A DNA stretch of 64,000 bases. Origin: Branchinecta lynchi (lineage: Eukaryota > Arthropoda > Branchiopoda > Anostraca > Branchinectidae). The notes beneath the pieces are model-generated. The model did not search any database and had not been told where the DNA came from. It worked only from the letters and a program-made list of their open reading frames with translations. This document shows positions 43,809 to 55,200 of this stretch, one piece after another. A program made the position numbers and the translations under genes. The stretch is taken from assembly GCA_023053575.1 (NCBI GenBank), contig JAKZAP010000008.1, forward strand, positions 1,327,001 to 1,391,000, read 5' to 3'. Within the stretch, counting starts at the first letter, position 1. Every line of letters begins with the position of its first letter.

Positions 43809-44097
43809 GTCTAGGAATCAAACGAGTGGATTTATTGGGCTGAAACTTGGAAGTTTGAACAGTTTTGCGCATTTGCTACAGATAATCCGGGAATTCCGGC
43901 CGGAACTGCTCAGAATCGAGTGAACTAAATATCCTATTTCTATTTCCGAACCACGTTTTTGGATGGCGGGTGTTTTTGGTAACGTTTTCATCTACTTTCT
44001 GGTACCGCCTACTCGTAACAAGTGCCATATCAGCTCATAGCTCTTGTTTTTGTTTATAAAAGATATGTAGGGATAAATAGACCGAATTGTAATTGTA

Positions 44098-44440
44098 ATA
44101 TGGATTGTGTTTGAAGCTAAATACGTCGAAAGTGTATTCGAGAATCCCCGAAATGTACTCAAGAATCCCTTAAATGTCTTCGGGGAATCGGTGTTTGTAT
44201 TCGAGAATCGACAAAAAGTATTCGAGAAAAGATGAAAAGTATTCGAGAATATCTAAAATGTATTTGACATTTAAATTGAAATTTAAAAATGAAAATTCTC
44301 GAATAAATTTTTGTCATTCTCAAATACATTCACGTCATTCTCGATTACCTCATTTCAATTTAAATGTCAAATACTTTTAAAACATTCTCGAAAACTTTTT
44401 ATCCATTTTCGATGTATTTAGCCTCAATCCATTCCATACA
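44098..44440. mobile_element. Long hairpin (foldback) element
   Basis: The left arm (tggattgtgtttgaagctaa, tattcgagaa repeats, gtatttgacatttaaattga) is the inverse of the right arm (tcaatttaaatgtcaaatac, cattctcgaaaac, tatttagcctcaatcca). The arms are about 150-170 bp with almost no loop. No open frame on a coding scale. Confidence 0.85.
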
Positions 44441-44464
44441 GACAAATGAGGAAAAACCTTGGAT

Positions 44465-46815
44465 CGGATGGCCGGATTTTTTGTATTTTCATCTTGACTT
44501 GACTTACTTGACTTAAGTCCCATCCGGCCTTAGTGGCCGTCTCGGGGCCTCTCTCCTCGCGAGCGAATGTATACGCCGCCTATACTGCTCTCTGCTGTGT
44601 GACAATCTGAGAAGACTAGGGAGGTTGTACTCGGAGAAATTTTCCTTCCAGCGCTTCGGAGGGCGACCTCGAGGGCGAGAACCGTGGATGTGACCTTCGA
44701 AAGCAATCTTCGGCAGTTGGTCGTTGGCCATGCGCTGGACGTGGCCGAGCCATCTGAGCTGTTGGAGGCGGACTCTTTCCAGGATGGTAGTCTTGTACTG
44801 GAGTCTTTCGAGTAGGTCAGCATTTGAGACTCGATCTACGTGTGTTATGCCGGCGATTCGACGCAGCAGCTTTGTCTCAAATGCGGCGAGTCGTCTGGAA
44901 TCATCTACTCTGACTGTCCACGTTTCACAGCCGTACATTGCTATAGGAATGATGATGGAGCAGAATAGTTTAAGTTTTAGCTTCAGGGAGATTCGTTTTT
45001 GCTTCCATATTGGCATTAGAGCTTTGAAGCCGGCGCTACCAAGAGCGAGTCGTCTTTTGATGTCCACTGACTGATTGTTATCGCTCGTGATCTGGCTCCC
45101 CAGATATGTGAAGCTGTCTACCCATTCTTTTTCCGCTCCATTAAGCTTAATTTTTGGTGGGGGTGGATTCGTGAATCTTGACACACGCATGGCTTTCGTT
45201 TTCTCCTCGTTGATTTTCATTCCGAAGGTTCGGGTAACTAGTTCCAGGTTATCTGCTTCGGTTTGCAGTTCATCAACGGATCCGGCGAGCTTGTCGATGT
45301 CGTCTGCGTATGCCAGCTTGTCGATTACAATCCCTCCTATCATTGCCCCATTAGTTGCTTCAACATGCGACATGACACAGTGGAGGAAGAGATTAAACAT
45401 GTGGGGTGAGAGGATGCATCCTTGCAAAACACCAGCAGAAGTTTGGAATCCTTCGGTCGTTCCCTCAACTGTTTGTACTTGGCTTCTGAATTGATCGTAC
45501 ATGTTACGAATGAGTGAGACGATGTTTGACGGGACGCCGTAGTGCAGTAATATATGCCAGAGGCCTTCTCTCCAAATTAAGTCGAAAGCTTGCTTGAAGT
45601 CGATGAAGAGTTGATATAGGTCCAAACCATATTCAAGGTATTTTTCCATTACTTGACGGATGACAAAGATCTGGTCTATCGTTGAGCGGTTAGCTCGGAA
45701 ACCTGCCTGATACTCAGGGATGATGTGGCTGGTTAATGCTTTTATTCTGTCCAGTAGTATCTTAGTCAACACTTTGGCAGGTTGGCTTGTCAGGCTGATT
45801 GGACGGTAATTGTCACATTCGGCTTTGGACCCTTTTTTATGTAGTGGAACTATGGTAGCGGAACACCATGTTTTCGGGAAATATTCCTTGTGCCAGGCAG
45901 CTGTGGCGATTCTGTGGTAGAGGTCTGTTACGACTTCTGAGTCGATTTTCAGGAGTTCTGCTTGCAATCCATCTGGTCCAGGCGACTTATTTGATTTGAG
46001 TGACTTCAAGGCAGCTTCGACTTCGCTTCTGAGTGGTGGTGGGCTTGCTTCCGATGGGGAGATGGTTAAGCTCCTAAGAACAGCAGGGTCAGGATTGATT
46101 GGGGGGTTCAACTTTTCTTGGAAATGTTGTTTCCACCTTTCTCTTATTCCTGCTGCGTCGTTGATGGGAGTCCCGTCTTTATCAAGAAGTACACTGGTAA
46201 GTGTAGTTTTGCGCCTCGACAGCTCTCGTATTCTTTTGTACACAGCATGGGTATTGCCTTTTCGGAAGTCAAGCTCGCATTGGTCGCATTTGTTCTGAAT
46301 GTACGCGTTTAGAGCGCGTTTGATCTTCTTTTCCGTTAGCCGCTTAAGATGCTTATAAGTGTCTCTGCTTTCTGGGTCTTGCCTATTAGCGACAGCACGC
46401 TTGTCTTTACAGAGCTGAATGATCTCATCGGTGATCCATGGCTTTTCGGAGCCATTGGTTCTTCCAAGGACTGACTCGGCTGTCTGTATGAAGATCTCGG
46501 TGCTCTTGTCGACTAGTGCGTCTATGTCTATTTCTTCTGAGCTCATTGAAGAGCTCTCCAATAGGGTTTTGAGACCCAGGTCGAGATTCATCCGGTAACG
46601 AATGCGAGTCGACTCATCTTTCAGAAGCTCGATACGGAATCTTGGGACTTTTTTCTGGAGACTTGTTGCCGACTTCAGACGGAGGCGGAAGGATGCCATT
46701 ACCAGTGTGTGATCGCTGTCAAAGTCTCCTCCTGCGAGAGCGACTGTGTCTAGCGTGCTAGTTTTCCAGCGTTTCGGAACAAGTACATAATCGATGCAAT
46801 TTTTGGTGATTCATA
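44465..46815 (-). mobile_element. 5'-truncated RTE-like LINE
   Basis: The minus-strand element begins inside the C-terminal part of the endonuclease domain at about 46815 and ends beyond the ORF with a 3' tail built of 'aagtcaagt' words and an A-rich end (about 44470-44510). Truncation at the 5' end and a short repeat tail are typical of LINE insertion. No clear target duplication identified. Confidence 0.85.
44513..46699 (-). CDS. LINE ORF2 fragment: endonuclease end and reverse transcriptase
   Basis: 728 residues from the first ATG, and open about 37 more codons upstream where IDYVLVPKRW and GGDFDSDHTLVMASF are the last motifs of the AP-like endonuclease. RT motifs in order: SPGPDGLQAELL, RPISLTSQPAKVLTKIL, GFRANRSTIDQIF, LFIDFKQAFD, GVLQGCILSPHMFNLFLH, YADD in KLAYADDIDKLAG, then FTYLGSQIT and the thumb/C-terminal YGCETWTV and RLRWLGH-like (LRWLGHVQRM) motifs. 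This set matches RTE-type or related LINEs often mis-annotated as craniofacial development protein 2-like. The frame has no stops, so the copy is young, but it cannot be autonomous without the rest of the endonuclease. Confidence 0.92.
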   Translation of the reverse strand: MASFRLRLKSATSLQKKVPRFRIELLKDESTRIRYRMNLDLGLKTLLESSSMSSEEIDIDALVDKSTEIFIQTAESVLGRTNGSEKPWITDEIIQLCKDKRAVANRQDPESRDTYKHLKRLTEKKIKRALNAYIQNKCDQCELDFRKGNTHAVYKRIRELSRRKTTLTSVLLDKDGTPINDAAGIRERWKQHFQEKLNPPINPDPAVLRSLTISPSEASPPPLRSEVEAALKSLKSNKSPGPDGLQAELLKIDSEVVTDLYHRIATAAWHKEYFPKTWCSATIVPLHKKGSKAECDNYRPISLTSQPAKVLTKILLDRIKALTSHIIPEYQAGFRANRSTIDQIFVIRQVMEKYLEYGLDLYQLFIDFKQAFDLIWREGLWHILLHYGVPSNIVSLIRNMYDQFRSQVQTVEGTTEGFQTSAGVLQGCILSPHMFNLFLHCVMSHVEATNGAMIGGIVIDKLAYADDIDKLAGSVDELQTEADNLELVTRTFGMKINEEKTKAMRVSRFTNPPPPKIKLNGAEKEWVDSFTYLGSQITSDNNQSVDIKRRLALGSAGFKALMPIWKQKRISLKLKLKLFCSIIIPIAMYGCETWTVRVDDSRRLAAFETKLLRRIAGITHVDRVSNADLLERLQYKTTILERVRLQQLRWLGHVQRMANDQLPKIAFEGHIHGSRPRGRPPKRWKENFSEYNLPSLLRLSHSREQYRRRIHSLARREAPRRPLRPDGT

Positions 46816-47337
46816 ACCTTGAAAATCTCAACTATTCTGTATGGAATTGATGATGGTGACGAAAATCCTGGCAGGAATTTATGTCGGCGAGCATCATAAC
46901 CTGATACTTTTCAGCAAAAAGATAGCTTCCAACTCGGAAACTTTTGTTACTCACTAAACATTTAGGATGCGCAGTGACATTTCATTCGGACTAGATCACG
47001 CAATGAACTACATTATTCAGTTTCGAATTTCAAGGGGGGTGTCTCAACCGCCGCTGTTGATTGCTAACTTTGAAGGCCTTGATATCGCAGAGGTATGAAG
47101 GATGAGGGAAGTCGGATTCTGGATAACACTAGGCTTTATACAATTAGTAAGTGCTCTCATACCCACCGTAGATTATCTGTACTCGGCTTCTAACAATAAG
47201 AACTTTGGTTCATTTCTGGTTTCCCATCTTCACGGTTTAAAGTTGTCCCGTCGAGCAGAGATCTCGACAGCCTCCACCCACAAAACTGACAGAGATCCTT
47301 GACCTCTGTACAAGATCTGTGTATACTTAATTATTTA
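46816..47337. other. Spacer with a candidate signal-peptide exon
   Basis: The ATG at 47102 reads MREVGFWITLGFIQL directly up to a perfect gtaagt donor at 47147 (phase 0). It could be the missing first exon of the WBP1/VOPP1-like gene at 52-63 kb, with one further exon (phase 0 to 2) needed between. Not proven; without splicing the frame continues as a short orphan. Confidence 0.3.
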
Positions 47338-47858
47338 GAGCGTGTTCCACCCTTCGAACAATAGTAACTATTAGGTACTATTTTCGTTCCAACCTCGTGA
47401 GAAGTTACTACGCTGACTGTTCCCTTGACTGTTCCAGCCTTCTCGAAACAGTAACTATTTGCTTGCCACGCTCGGGAGCGTAGTAAGCTTGCTAACTACA
47501 AATTTCTGTGATGGGATTTGCCGGATTAGCCCGTGGCACGACATTTTGCTGAAAATTAAAAAATGCGTTCCAGCCTTGACACCAAGAAGCCAGAACACTC
47601 TAGATGACTATGTCCAAAATACGCCAGCAATCCTCAGGAAGAAGGAATAAGCATGTCCGTACGACGGAAACTCAACGACTCAAATCCTGTGTCAATCAAT
47701 CACCGCGATCTTTGGGAGCAGCTGTGACACCACTTCTGTATTTCTTCCGATAGATACCCCAAGAGGCCGAAGAATTTGCATCGGCAGGGAGAGACAGTCA
47801 TCAAGAGTATTTGTGACGTCCTGCGTAGTAACAATAGTAAGTAGGGTGGAACACGCTC
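47338..47858. mobile_element. R4 MITE, copy 2 (with extra internal sequence)
   Basis: Termini GAGCGTGTTCCACCCT / AGGGTGGAACACGCTC are complete. It is 521 bp rather than about 290 because of inserted or duplicated text after about 47580. Confidence 0.85.
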
Positions 47859-47996
47859 ATACTCAGTTTTAAAGGACCCCTCTTGATTATTGTGCCTTCT
47901 ATATTATCCCTAGAACCAAATGGGAGTATAAGCTTCCAAAACCCCCGCCTTTCGCTATTATTTCGATATGTAACTACGACTTTTAAACCCTTTTAC

Positions 47997-48195
47997 GGCT
48001 TTTATTCAAACAATGTTTGCAACGGATACGTCAGCTATGATTTTTCATCAGCGATATTTCGGCCCTTCTTGGCAAGGGTCCTCGTCAGGCTGTCAGGCTT
48101 TTATTCAAACAATGTTTGCAACGGATACGTCAGCTATGATTTTTCATCAGCGATATTTCGGCCCTTTTTGGCAAGGGTCCTCGTCAGCTCGTCAG
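47997..48195. repeat. 99-bp tandem duplication
   Basis: Two nearly identical 99-bp copies starting 'ggcttttattcaaacaatg'. The period is a multiple of three, so a plus frame repeats 33 residues, but there is no splice or domain support for coding. Confidence 0.9.
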
Positions 48196-48757
48196 GCCTT
48201 TTACGGCCCAGCCAACTTTAGGCAGTCACGCAACGTAATCCTCGCCGAAAACTTCAAAGTCCACCTACAACTCTTTTACACCTAAGGACATGGTAGACCA
48301 TTAGGTCTACCGTCTATTTTAGACTTCTTTTGATTTCCTTGGTGTTCGCAGCTTTTAACCACGGCGCGTTCAGTTCAAATATTTTGCGTCCAGCCACCAC
48401 GTCGGACAGCAGGACAGCTTGTTAGAGTCGACAAGCGCTAACAAGAAAATCTCTAGTTTCGAGTGCAAATAATGGTATTTTCGAAAACGGACATTTCTTT
48501 TTTTTTGTATTTCTGAGCCATTTTATCGTGAAAAGTTCATTTCTAGTAAGAGTGGTGCTTTAAAGTCAGTCTGCCAGCATTATATCGTCTCAGGTTCTTA
48601 TAATCTGTTACTTTGATTTCTGCTGGTCATCAAGGCTGTTAGTCATGTGGTGCTTTTAGATCAAAATATTGTTGCCTCCATGACAAATCTACAAGAAGGT
48701 CGGGACACAAGATCGAACTCGGTGCATAAAATTAAAATGGGCTAGAAGCCGGGAATC
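48196..48757. other. Unrecognised spacer
   Basis: No gene or repeat delimited. Confidence 0.3.
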
Positions 48758-49122
48758 GACTACACTGTCAATAGTTTCATAACAGATACACAAGGATGCG
48801 CGGTTTCAAAAGATATGCGTAACAGATAATACTTCGGATGTTGTCTGTTGTGTTTCATTATTATGCGTTATAAGTGTTACCATCACGAAGAGCCGAAAAA
48901 CCGCCAAAAAGCATCTGCTGAGTTTTCCGACATCATGACGATAAAGAATAAAGTCAGTAGATGCATTTTAGGCTCTTCCTAACAAAGCTTGTTATGCATA
49001 ACAATTCATGCACAAGTTTTCAAACACAACAGATAACATCCCAAGTGTTATCTATTACACATTGTCTGTTGAAACCGCGCACCCTTGTGTTATCTGTTAT
49101 GAAACTTATGACAGAGTAGTCC
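48758..49122. mobile_element. Inverted-repeat element with CATAACAGATA ends
   Basis: The left end (tagtttcataacagatacac...gcgcggtttcaa) is the inverse of the right end (ttgaaaccgcgcaccc...gttatctgttatgaaact). Internal 'aacagataatac' and 'gtgttatctatt' words are also inverse. About 365 bp, no transposase. Confidence 0.8.
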
Positions 49123-50339
49123 TTTCTGACGCCACTAGCTTTAGAATCATCAGGTGTACCTCTACACTACGTTTCACTCTTCTGGACAGATTTAAATGAA
49201 TAACTTAGGTCATTCGGGGCGTGGTAGCTGATTATCAGCTCCAGTCAGGTCAGCCTGTTTTCGATCACAAGAACATGCTTTGACTGGAAAGCATTTGAAC
49301 GTGGCTCATAGGGAATGGCCAAATCGTCTGCTCAAGAGCAAGTCGTCTTAAGGGTTAAGTTTGCGCCTGGGTGGGACTCGAACCCATATCTTCATAAGGA
49401 AATAAGGGTGTTTCGGTTATTTTTGTCGTCGTATGATCTTTGTGGATGCTTGTGTAGAAATATATAGGCCTATTTATAGCTGAACCTTTCTGGGTGCAAT
49501 AAGGAAATGATTACCCATCTAGCGGCTGATCGTAGACATGTTACCTTCATACTATCCAAGTTTGGCTCTCTGATCTCCCGCTAGCGAGAAGTTGTAAGTA
49601 AACTGTAAAGAGTTTCTCCTAATAAGGATGCAGTACTCTACTGGGATAAGATTAATCCGAATTAGGGGTACTCTTATCTCAATAAAGACAAGATTAATCC
49701 CAGCAGAAAATACTCCAAGATTTTTTTTTACAGTGTCGTTGACGTTGCGGTAGTTAAGCACTTAAAATTTCGAGGGGTACGAAAACAACCGGGTAGGTCC
49801 GATGAAAAGGGGCGTAACCGCGTTCTTTCTTTGGCATTTTCGGCCATCAAAGACGTTTTTCCGTGACAATCCAGACTGACGATTCAGAATCCAGATTATC
49901 CAAAACGCTTTTTCTCTCGCAATGCAGATTATGAAAAAATATTTTCTCTGACAATCCGGATTCGTTCTTGGATCGTCGATTCGGCGGAATCGGATTGTCG
50001 ATTCGGGAATGGATCATCGATTCGAGAGATCGTCGGATTGTCATTTTGCAATCTGGAATAGTCGATTTAATGTTTTTTTTAGTGAGTCGGTTATCCAGGA
50101 TTATGATCTGGGGTTGTCGCGGAAAAACAGCTCAAGCTTGCTCTCTGTCGGGGATATTCGCTTAGTTACAAGAACGGGCAATGATAAGAACTTCCGTCTC
50201 TCAACGACTGTGCCGAAAAAGAAACCGCGATCGACTTTAGGCTTTTCCGCTCTGGAAGGAACGGACACAATAATGTGCTTTATGCGGTCCCGGAGGAGAG
50301 CTAATTCTTTGCTGTTGTTTTTACTTTTATGTTGTTGTT
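49123..50339. other. Spacer with a small hairpin repeat and degenerate short repeats
   Basis: 49636-49707 is a small inverted element (actgggataagattaatc ... gattaatcccag) related to that at 13855-13950. 49860-50070 holds degenerate words 'caatccaga', 'gattgtcgattcg'. A tRNA T-arm-like word (gggttcgagtcccacc) on the minus strand at about 49372-49388 lacks the rest of a tRNA. Confidence 0.4.
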
Positions 50340-52192
50340 GACGTTATCTTTGTGTGTATGGCCCTTGTTGGTAGTTGAAGAAATAAAATAAATAAATAAA
50401 ATAAATACTGAGTGAGTACCAGTACCGGAGACCTTGTATGCCATCTCCTCTGCTTAAAACAATAGGGCTAGTCTACTGAGCGTTGCAGGGTTTTAAGAAT
50501 GAAGAAGATTTGGGTACGGTGATGACGCTCCTTTTGGTCGGACGAGCACAGTCGGAGCAAAGACTCATCGGGACGAAGGGGAAACGCATCTTCTACAGCA
50601 CTGTAGTGTTATAATAATAATAATTTTATTCCCATCAACAAGCACATGGCATAGACGGAGTAGGAATAAAGAAAGAAAAGAAGAAGGAAACACGATAACA
50701 AGAGGAGACCAGACAAACATAGAGACTACGAAAACATTGTCCTATCTACGAAACTATCCTATAGTAGAAGAATGCTCTCTCATTGATGCTTAATATTATT
50801 CTTGTACTTCTGTATAAGTTGTCCAACTGCTGTATGTGGATCAGTGAAGCTGTAGTAGTGACGATTTTACTAAGATTTAGGATTTTACTAAAGCTCAAAG
50901 CTGGCTTCAAACATGGTGTATTTTTTTAAAAATCTCTTTGACGGCCCACGGAAGAATCACGCACATGATCAATAGGAGTCGAGCGTCAGACGTGAAAGGT
51001 CAAGTCACGCAGGTTGTAACAATAACTGCCTGATAGAATTGCCGTTGCTAATTATTCATCATCCATTCAAGACATGAAAGTTCATCACAGTGGGACCACT
51101 AGTCTGATAGAAGATTGGAAGAAATGATATTTGTTCCTAATATATTTCCATTGCTAAATAGAAGGAATGTGAACCCATGTGCCCAAAACTATCGGTAAGT
51201 TTCAACTTTTTCAGGCAGAATCTCGGTATTGCGTGGCGACAGATACTTCAAGTGAAGACCGTCAATTATTTTTTGAGTAAGTCATGGGCTGCATTTACCT
51301 ATTTACGTAATACCACCATGTGGCTTTCTAGTTTTCATATAAAGGCGGAGGCAGCAGAAAAGCAATCAGCATTGGATGCCCTCAATCCTCAACGTTTAAA
51401 CTGGACTTGCTCTACTGAAAGCCTAGCCATCAGCCTAGTCCATACCTTGTTACTATAATCACGTGCCTACTGAAAAGAACCTGTACAGATACACTATAAG
51501 CTGGCTAAACAATCCTGTTGCCCCACCGCAGCTCCGTCCAAAAATATCGAATCCGGTCCGGACTTGAAATGAAATGTCTGGGTTTCATTCGGACCCGACC
51601 CTCCTCTTCGAAAGTTAAACATGCCAAAATATTTCGGATTCCCCCTCCCTCCACTTCTCGAGGACTAGTCGATTCGCGACTAGTCCCATGTCAATCTGAG
51701 CCTCGTTTTTGTTGCAATAGCGCTGCCGCAGCACTTCTTTGCTTTTGCACAATATGCGTTTTTGGATTCACTTTCTTCTTGGTTGAAGCGGCAGCGCTGC
51801 AGCATCTTGCAGGGAAGCACGGACTTGGTCGGGGAGCAAGTCCGTGATTCTCGAGAAGCGCTGCCGTCTTCTTCGGAAGCGCTGCAGTGCAAAAACGGAT
51901 GTAGAAAGAATCAGTCCGGAATCGGCCGAGAAGTGGACCTGCAGCATGCAACAAAAACCAGGCTCTGGTCGGTTCCCTTCTAGACCTACTCAGTTGCATC
52001 GTTCTGGCACAACTGGAATACACGAACTCACAATCGTGGGACCGACCGACAGAAAAGCGACCGGTACATGGAACCCGAGCCGTAAGCTGCAAGTACCATC
52101 AGAAACCTTGTTCCATATGAGCAAGCCCTGACCCGTCCTGGGGGTTGACAACGCTGCGCATTATATATCAAAGTTTTTGAAATTTATTTTAG
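50340..52192. other. Region upstream of the second WBP1/VOPP1-like gene
   Basis: A LINE-type (aaata)n tail at about 50380-50407; a 33-nt candidate exon at 51162-51194 flanked by aaatag and gtaagt (KECEPMCPKLS, phase 0); an R1-related fragment near 51530-51650; perfect hairpins at 51661-51686 (ggactagtcg / cgactagtcc) and 51819-51848 (cacggacttg / caagtccgtg). No certain gene. 52193 is preceded by aatttattttag. Confidence 0.4.
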
Positions 52193-52273
52193 GTGCAACC
52201 GGAATGAATACTGCTGCGCTCTAGGATGCTGTTCGAACCCAGCAACGAACTTCTACGAGCTATGGTACTTCTG
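52193..52273 (+). CDS. Cys-rich juxtamembrane exon
   Basis: 81 nt, phase 2 in and out (acceptor atttattttag, donor gtgagt). Reads CNRNEYCCALGCC and FYELWYF; TG plus the first G of the next exon makes the final Trp. Same CC...CC...LWYFW order as the exon at 28601-28825. Confidence 0.8.
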
Positions 52274-55200
52274 GTGAGTAACCATCAAAGAGTAACAGAA
52301 AACACCTTCAGATCCCAATGAAGGGGAAGAGGTTTGAGATGTATCCTGTATCCCAGATCGTTCTTTATTACGGGGTTAGCTATCAGAGTTGTAACACCCT
52401 AGGACGAACGACCGCCGTAGAAGTAGAGCGCGACCAAGACCAGTAATCAACAATCGTGAAATACGCCAATTATCTCTACCTTTCCGGGACCTAAATGGTC
52501 CCAGACCTCATTTCCGGGACATAAATCGACTTTTCCGCTTTATGCGGATCAGTAGGCCACGCGGAGTCTACACATTGAAAAATCGTAACTATGATACCTG
52601 GTTTTAAGTTTCTCTTCTTCACGTAATTCTATTTTCTTAAATTCAAGTGAGGTAGACTATATTTTCTTGTACGTGATTTGTTTTTGTGGTAGTTGCTACG
52701 GCCAGTTGGCTTTTTGTAATAAATATCATCATATCATATTGCATATGAGCGGCCTGTCAGATGTAGGTACGTGCTTTAAAGCAGGGAATTAATAGGCCTA
52801 AGATTATAACATTCCAAAGCTCTGTTTTCTAGGATCTTACTTCTTTTCATTATCGTCATTTGTTCCGGGGGCAGTTGGTGGTTCAAGTCAAAAGATGAAG
52901 TGATACAGGGGGGCAGAAGTGCCCGTACTTGCCGCAATGGCAGAGCGCCAGGAGTAGCGCGAAGTGAAACCAGGTAAAGTACCAATATAAAATCCACCAC
53001 TAGTAAAACGAGTAATTGATGGTCTGGTTAGCCTAAAGCTACCTTCACATTGACTTAAGAAGCTTAAGTGGGCATTTCACACAGGCCTACTTAAGAGTCT
53101 TAAGTGCACTTAAGCTTCTTACGTGATACGTAACGTAAGGAATTTTTGCTTAACGTAGCCACTTAAGTAAGTTGAAAAAAGGTCAACTTAAGACCTTACG
53201 TTAAGTTGGAAAATCGATTTTGGTGAGAGGAAATCATCAAGTTTATTAAGAGAGAGAGAGAGAGAGTTTCTTTACAATACTAAGTTGAAAGAATATAAGA
53301 ACAGACCCTTGAAAGTAAATGCATGGGAAAGCTTTGCAAAAACTTAGTGACTACCTGGGGAAAACATGTACAGATAGACTTAATTTAGCGATTTTTTTAA
53401 ATCAGTAGTTTATTTTCAGATGCAAATAATTTAGCAGCCATGCTTCACTGTTGAAATTAAATAAAATGGTTTCATTAAATAGGTACCGTATACTATGACA
53501 AACCTATGCTTTTTCGAAATCCATGTCAACCGTCGGGTATAGGGTGGTCTTCAGAGGGGTAGTCTCCCAGCGTCTTCAGCGGCCATTTCCCCAACGGGTA
53601 TTGGCCTTTTGCAGAATAATCTCGACGAAAGTGTTAATTTTCTTTGTTTGATTGATGCTACAGTCAAACGTAACGTAGACTGGAGACCCAGTCGGAAGGG
53701 GACTCGGTCAGCGTGAATAGGCTACTTAACGTAAGAAAATTAAGCCGTAACTTAAGTACTTAACGTAAGGTCTTACGTATTCAGTGTGAAGGGGGCTTAA
53801 TGTGGTACCAAAGCTATTTGTGGGGGAAAGTCTATTCTAGTGTACACACATGATGTCCGAGAGTGATTAACTCCTCATAGCCAGCAGTACATGTTCTAGA
53901 AGAAGAGAGAGGAATATCTTAAACTTATCTTAGTTCCTCCTGCCTCTCAAGAGGCGCTGAGAGCATTCAAAAAGAGTCATAGGCCGTCTCGAAGATCGAC
54001 TGCCTGAGCTCTTCTCATACAGTTTTCTGAACTCACTCATTTTGTGCAAATGCGTCCGGTAGCTTTGTCGAAGAGTGTTTTCGTCCGCGTTGGCTTCCCT
54101 CTACACTCTGGATGCTACCGTTCGGGATTCTAGTTTGCTGCTCCAAAAGACGTGATCTAAGTATTCCCAACAGCTTGTTTGTTTCTTCACACCAGTTCGT
54201 TCTATTCTTTTCTTCTTGTTTGCCTTTCCATACCGGTCAGAACGTCTAAAGGTTAGTGACGAGGTGACATCTTGTTCTGCCTATAAAGCATTGTCCTAAT
54301 AGGTGTAATAAGGTGTATTACCGCGTATAAGACTTTTACAGATTCCTCTTTTCCTCGGAGCGCGCTGTAATAAGGTGGCTTATGCAGGGCCAATCAGATC
54401 GCTTGGTTGGTTCCGCCAGCGGGCCGAGGAAAGAAGCAGCGTCGGCAGGGTTGCCACGGGAAGCAGTAAAGTTCTACTTTGTTGGGAGCTGAAGAAACAA
54501 CTTTTCTTCAAAATAACACGCTTTGTTCTGTTGCGACTGCTTAATGCTACTTCGAAGACCAATGCTGCCCACCTGTAGATTTAACTGCGTTTTACAATAT
54601 ATTAGGCGTCAAATTGTACTTATTATTATTATTAATTTGTATCCTTCAAAACTGAAGAGTAATGTATAAAAAGGAACAACAACATGTCAGTCAAACTCAC
54701 ATACATTTACATACCAATAAACAGCTGACCTTTAAAGACAAATTAGCCTACTAAATATACAACGAAGTACATGGAAAACAAGAGCTACGAGCTCATATGG
54801 CACTTGTTACGAGTAGGCACGGCTCGGTTATGTCAATGATATATCTAGTGTTTGCTAGGTGTCTTCCCACCAAGTTTCATCTCGATCCCTCCACTCATAG
54901 CGTTTTCCAATATTTCCGGTTCTCCCCTCCAGCTCCCCCCAAAAGTCACCGGATCCGGTCCGGATTTTAAGTGGGTCGTCTGAGGCATGATGTCTTTCCA
55001 AATATCAAGTTTCATCGAGATCCGGTCACCCGTTCAAAAGTTATAAATACCTCAAGATTCCGGATTCCCCCTCCCTCCACTCCCACGACAGTGCCCGAAT
55101 CGGCTCGGTTATGTCAATGATGTATCTAGTGTTTGCTAGGTGTCTTCCCACCAAGTTTCATCTCGATCCCTCCACTCATAGCGTTTCCAAAGATTTCCGG

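Larger units (their letters stand above)
36057..44040 (+). repeat. R1 composite element, copy 3, split by two insertions
   Basis: Starts with hairpin ATGGCAAAGGGCAAGTGCCAT and a tcag/tccg/tctg microsatellite. Tandem units run to about 38408 and resume at about 43809, ending 'aacaagtgccatatcagctc' like copy 1 (the last 150 bp match 3310-3450 closely). Interrupted at 36506-36716 by a LINE tail and at about 38409-43808 by a DIRS-like element. Confidence 0.8.

Noticed and set aside
49363..49393. tRNA-like B box (GGTTCGAGTCC on the minus strand); also GTTCGATACC near 19941
   Set aside because: No A box, anticodon arm or pairing acceptor stem at the proper distance; not enough for a tRNA or SINE call.
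51762..52131. Overlapping plus and minus frames rich in Cys/Ser/Arg
   Set aside because: They lie in a stretch of short hairpins and conflict with each other; no splice site links them to the exon at 52193.
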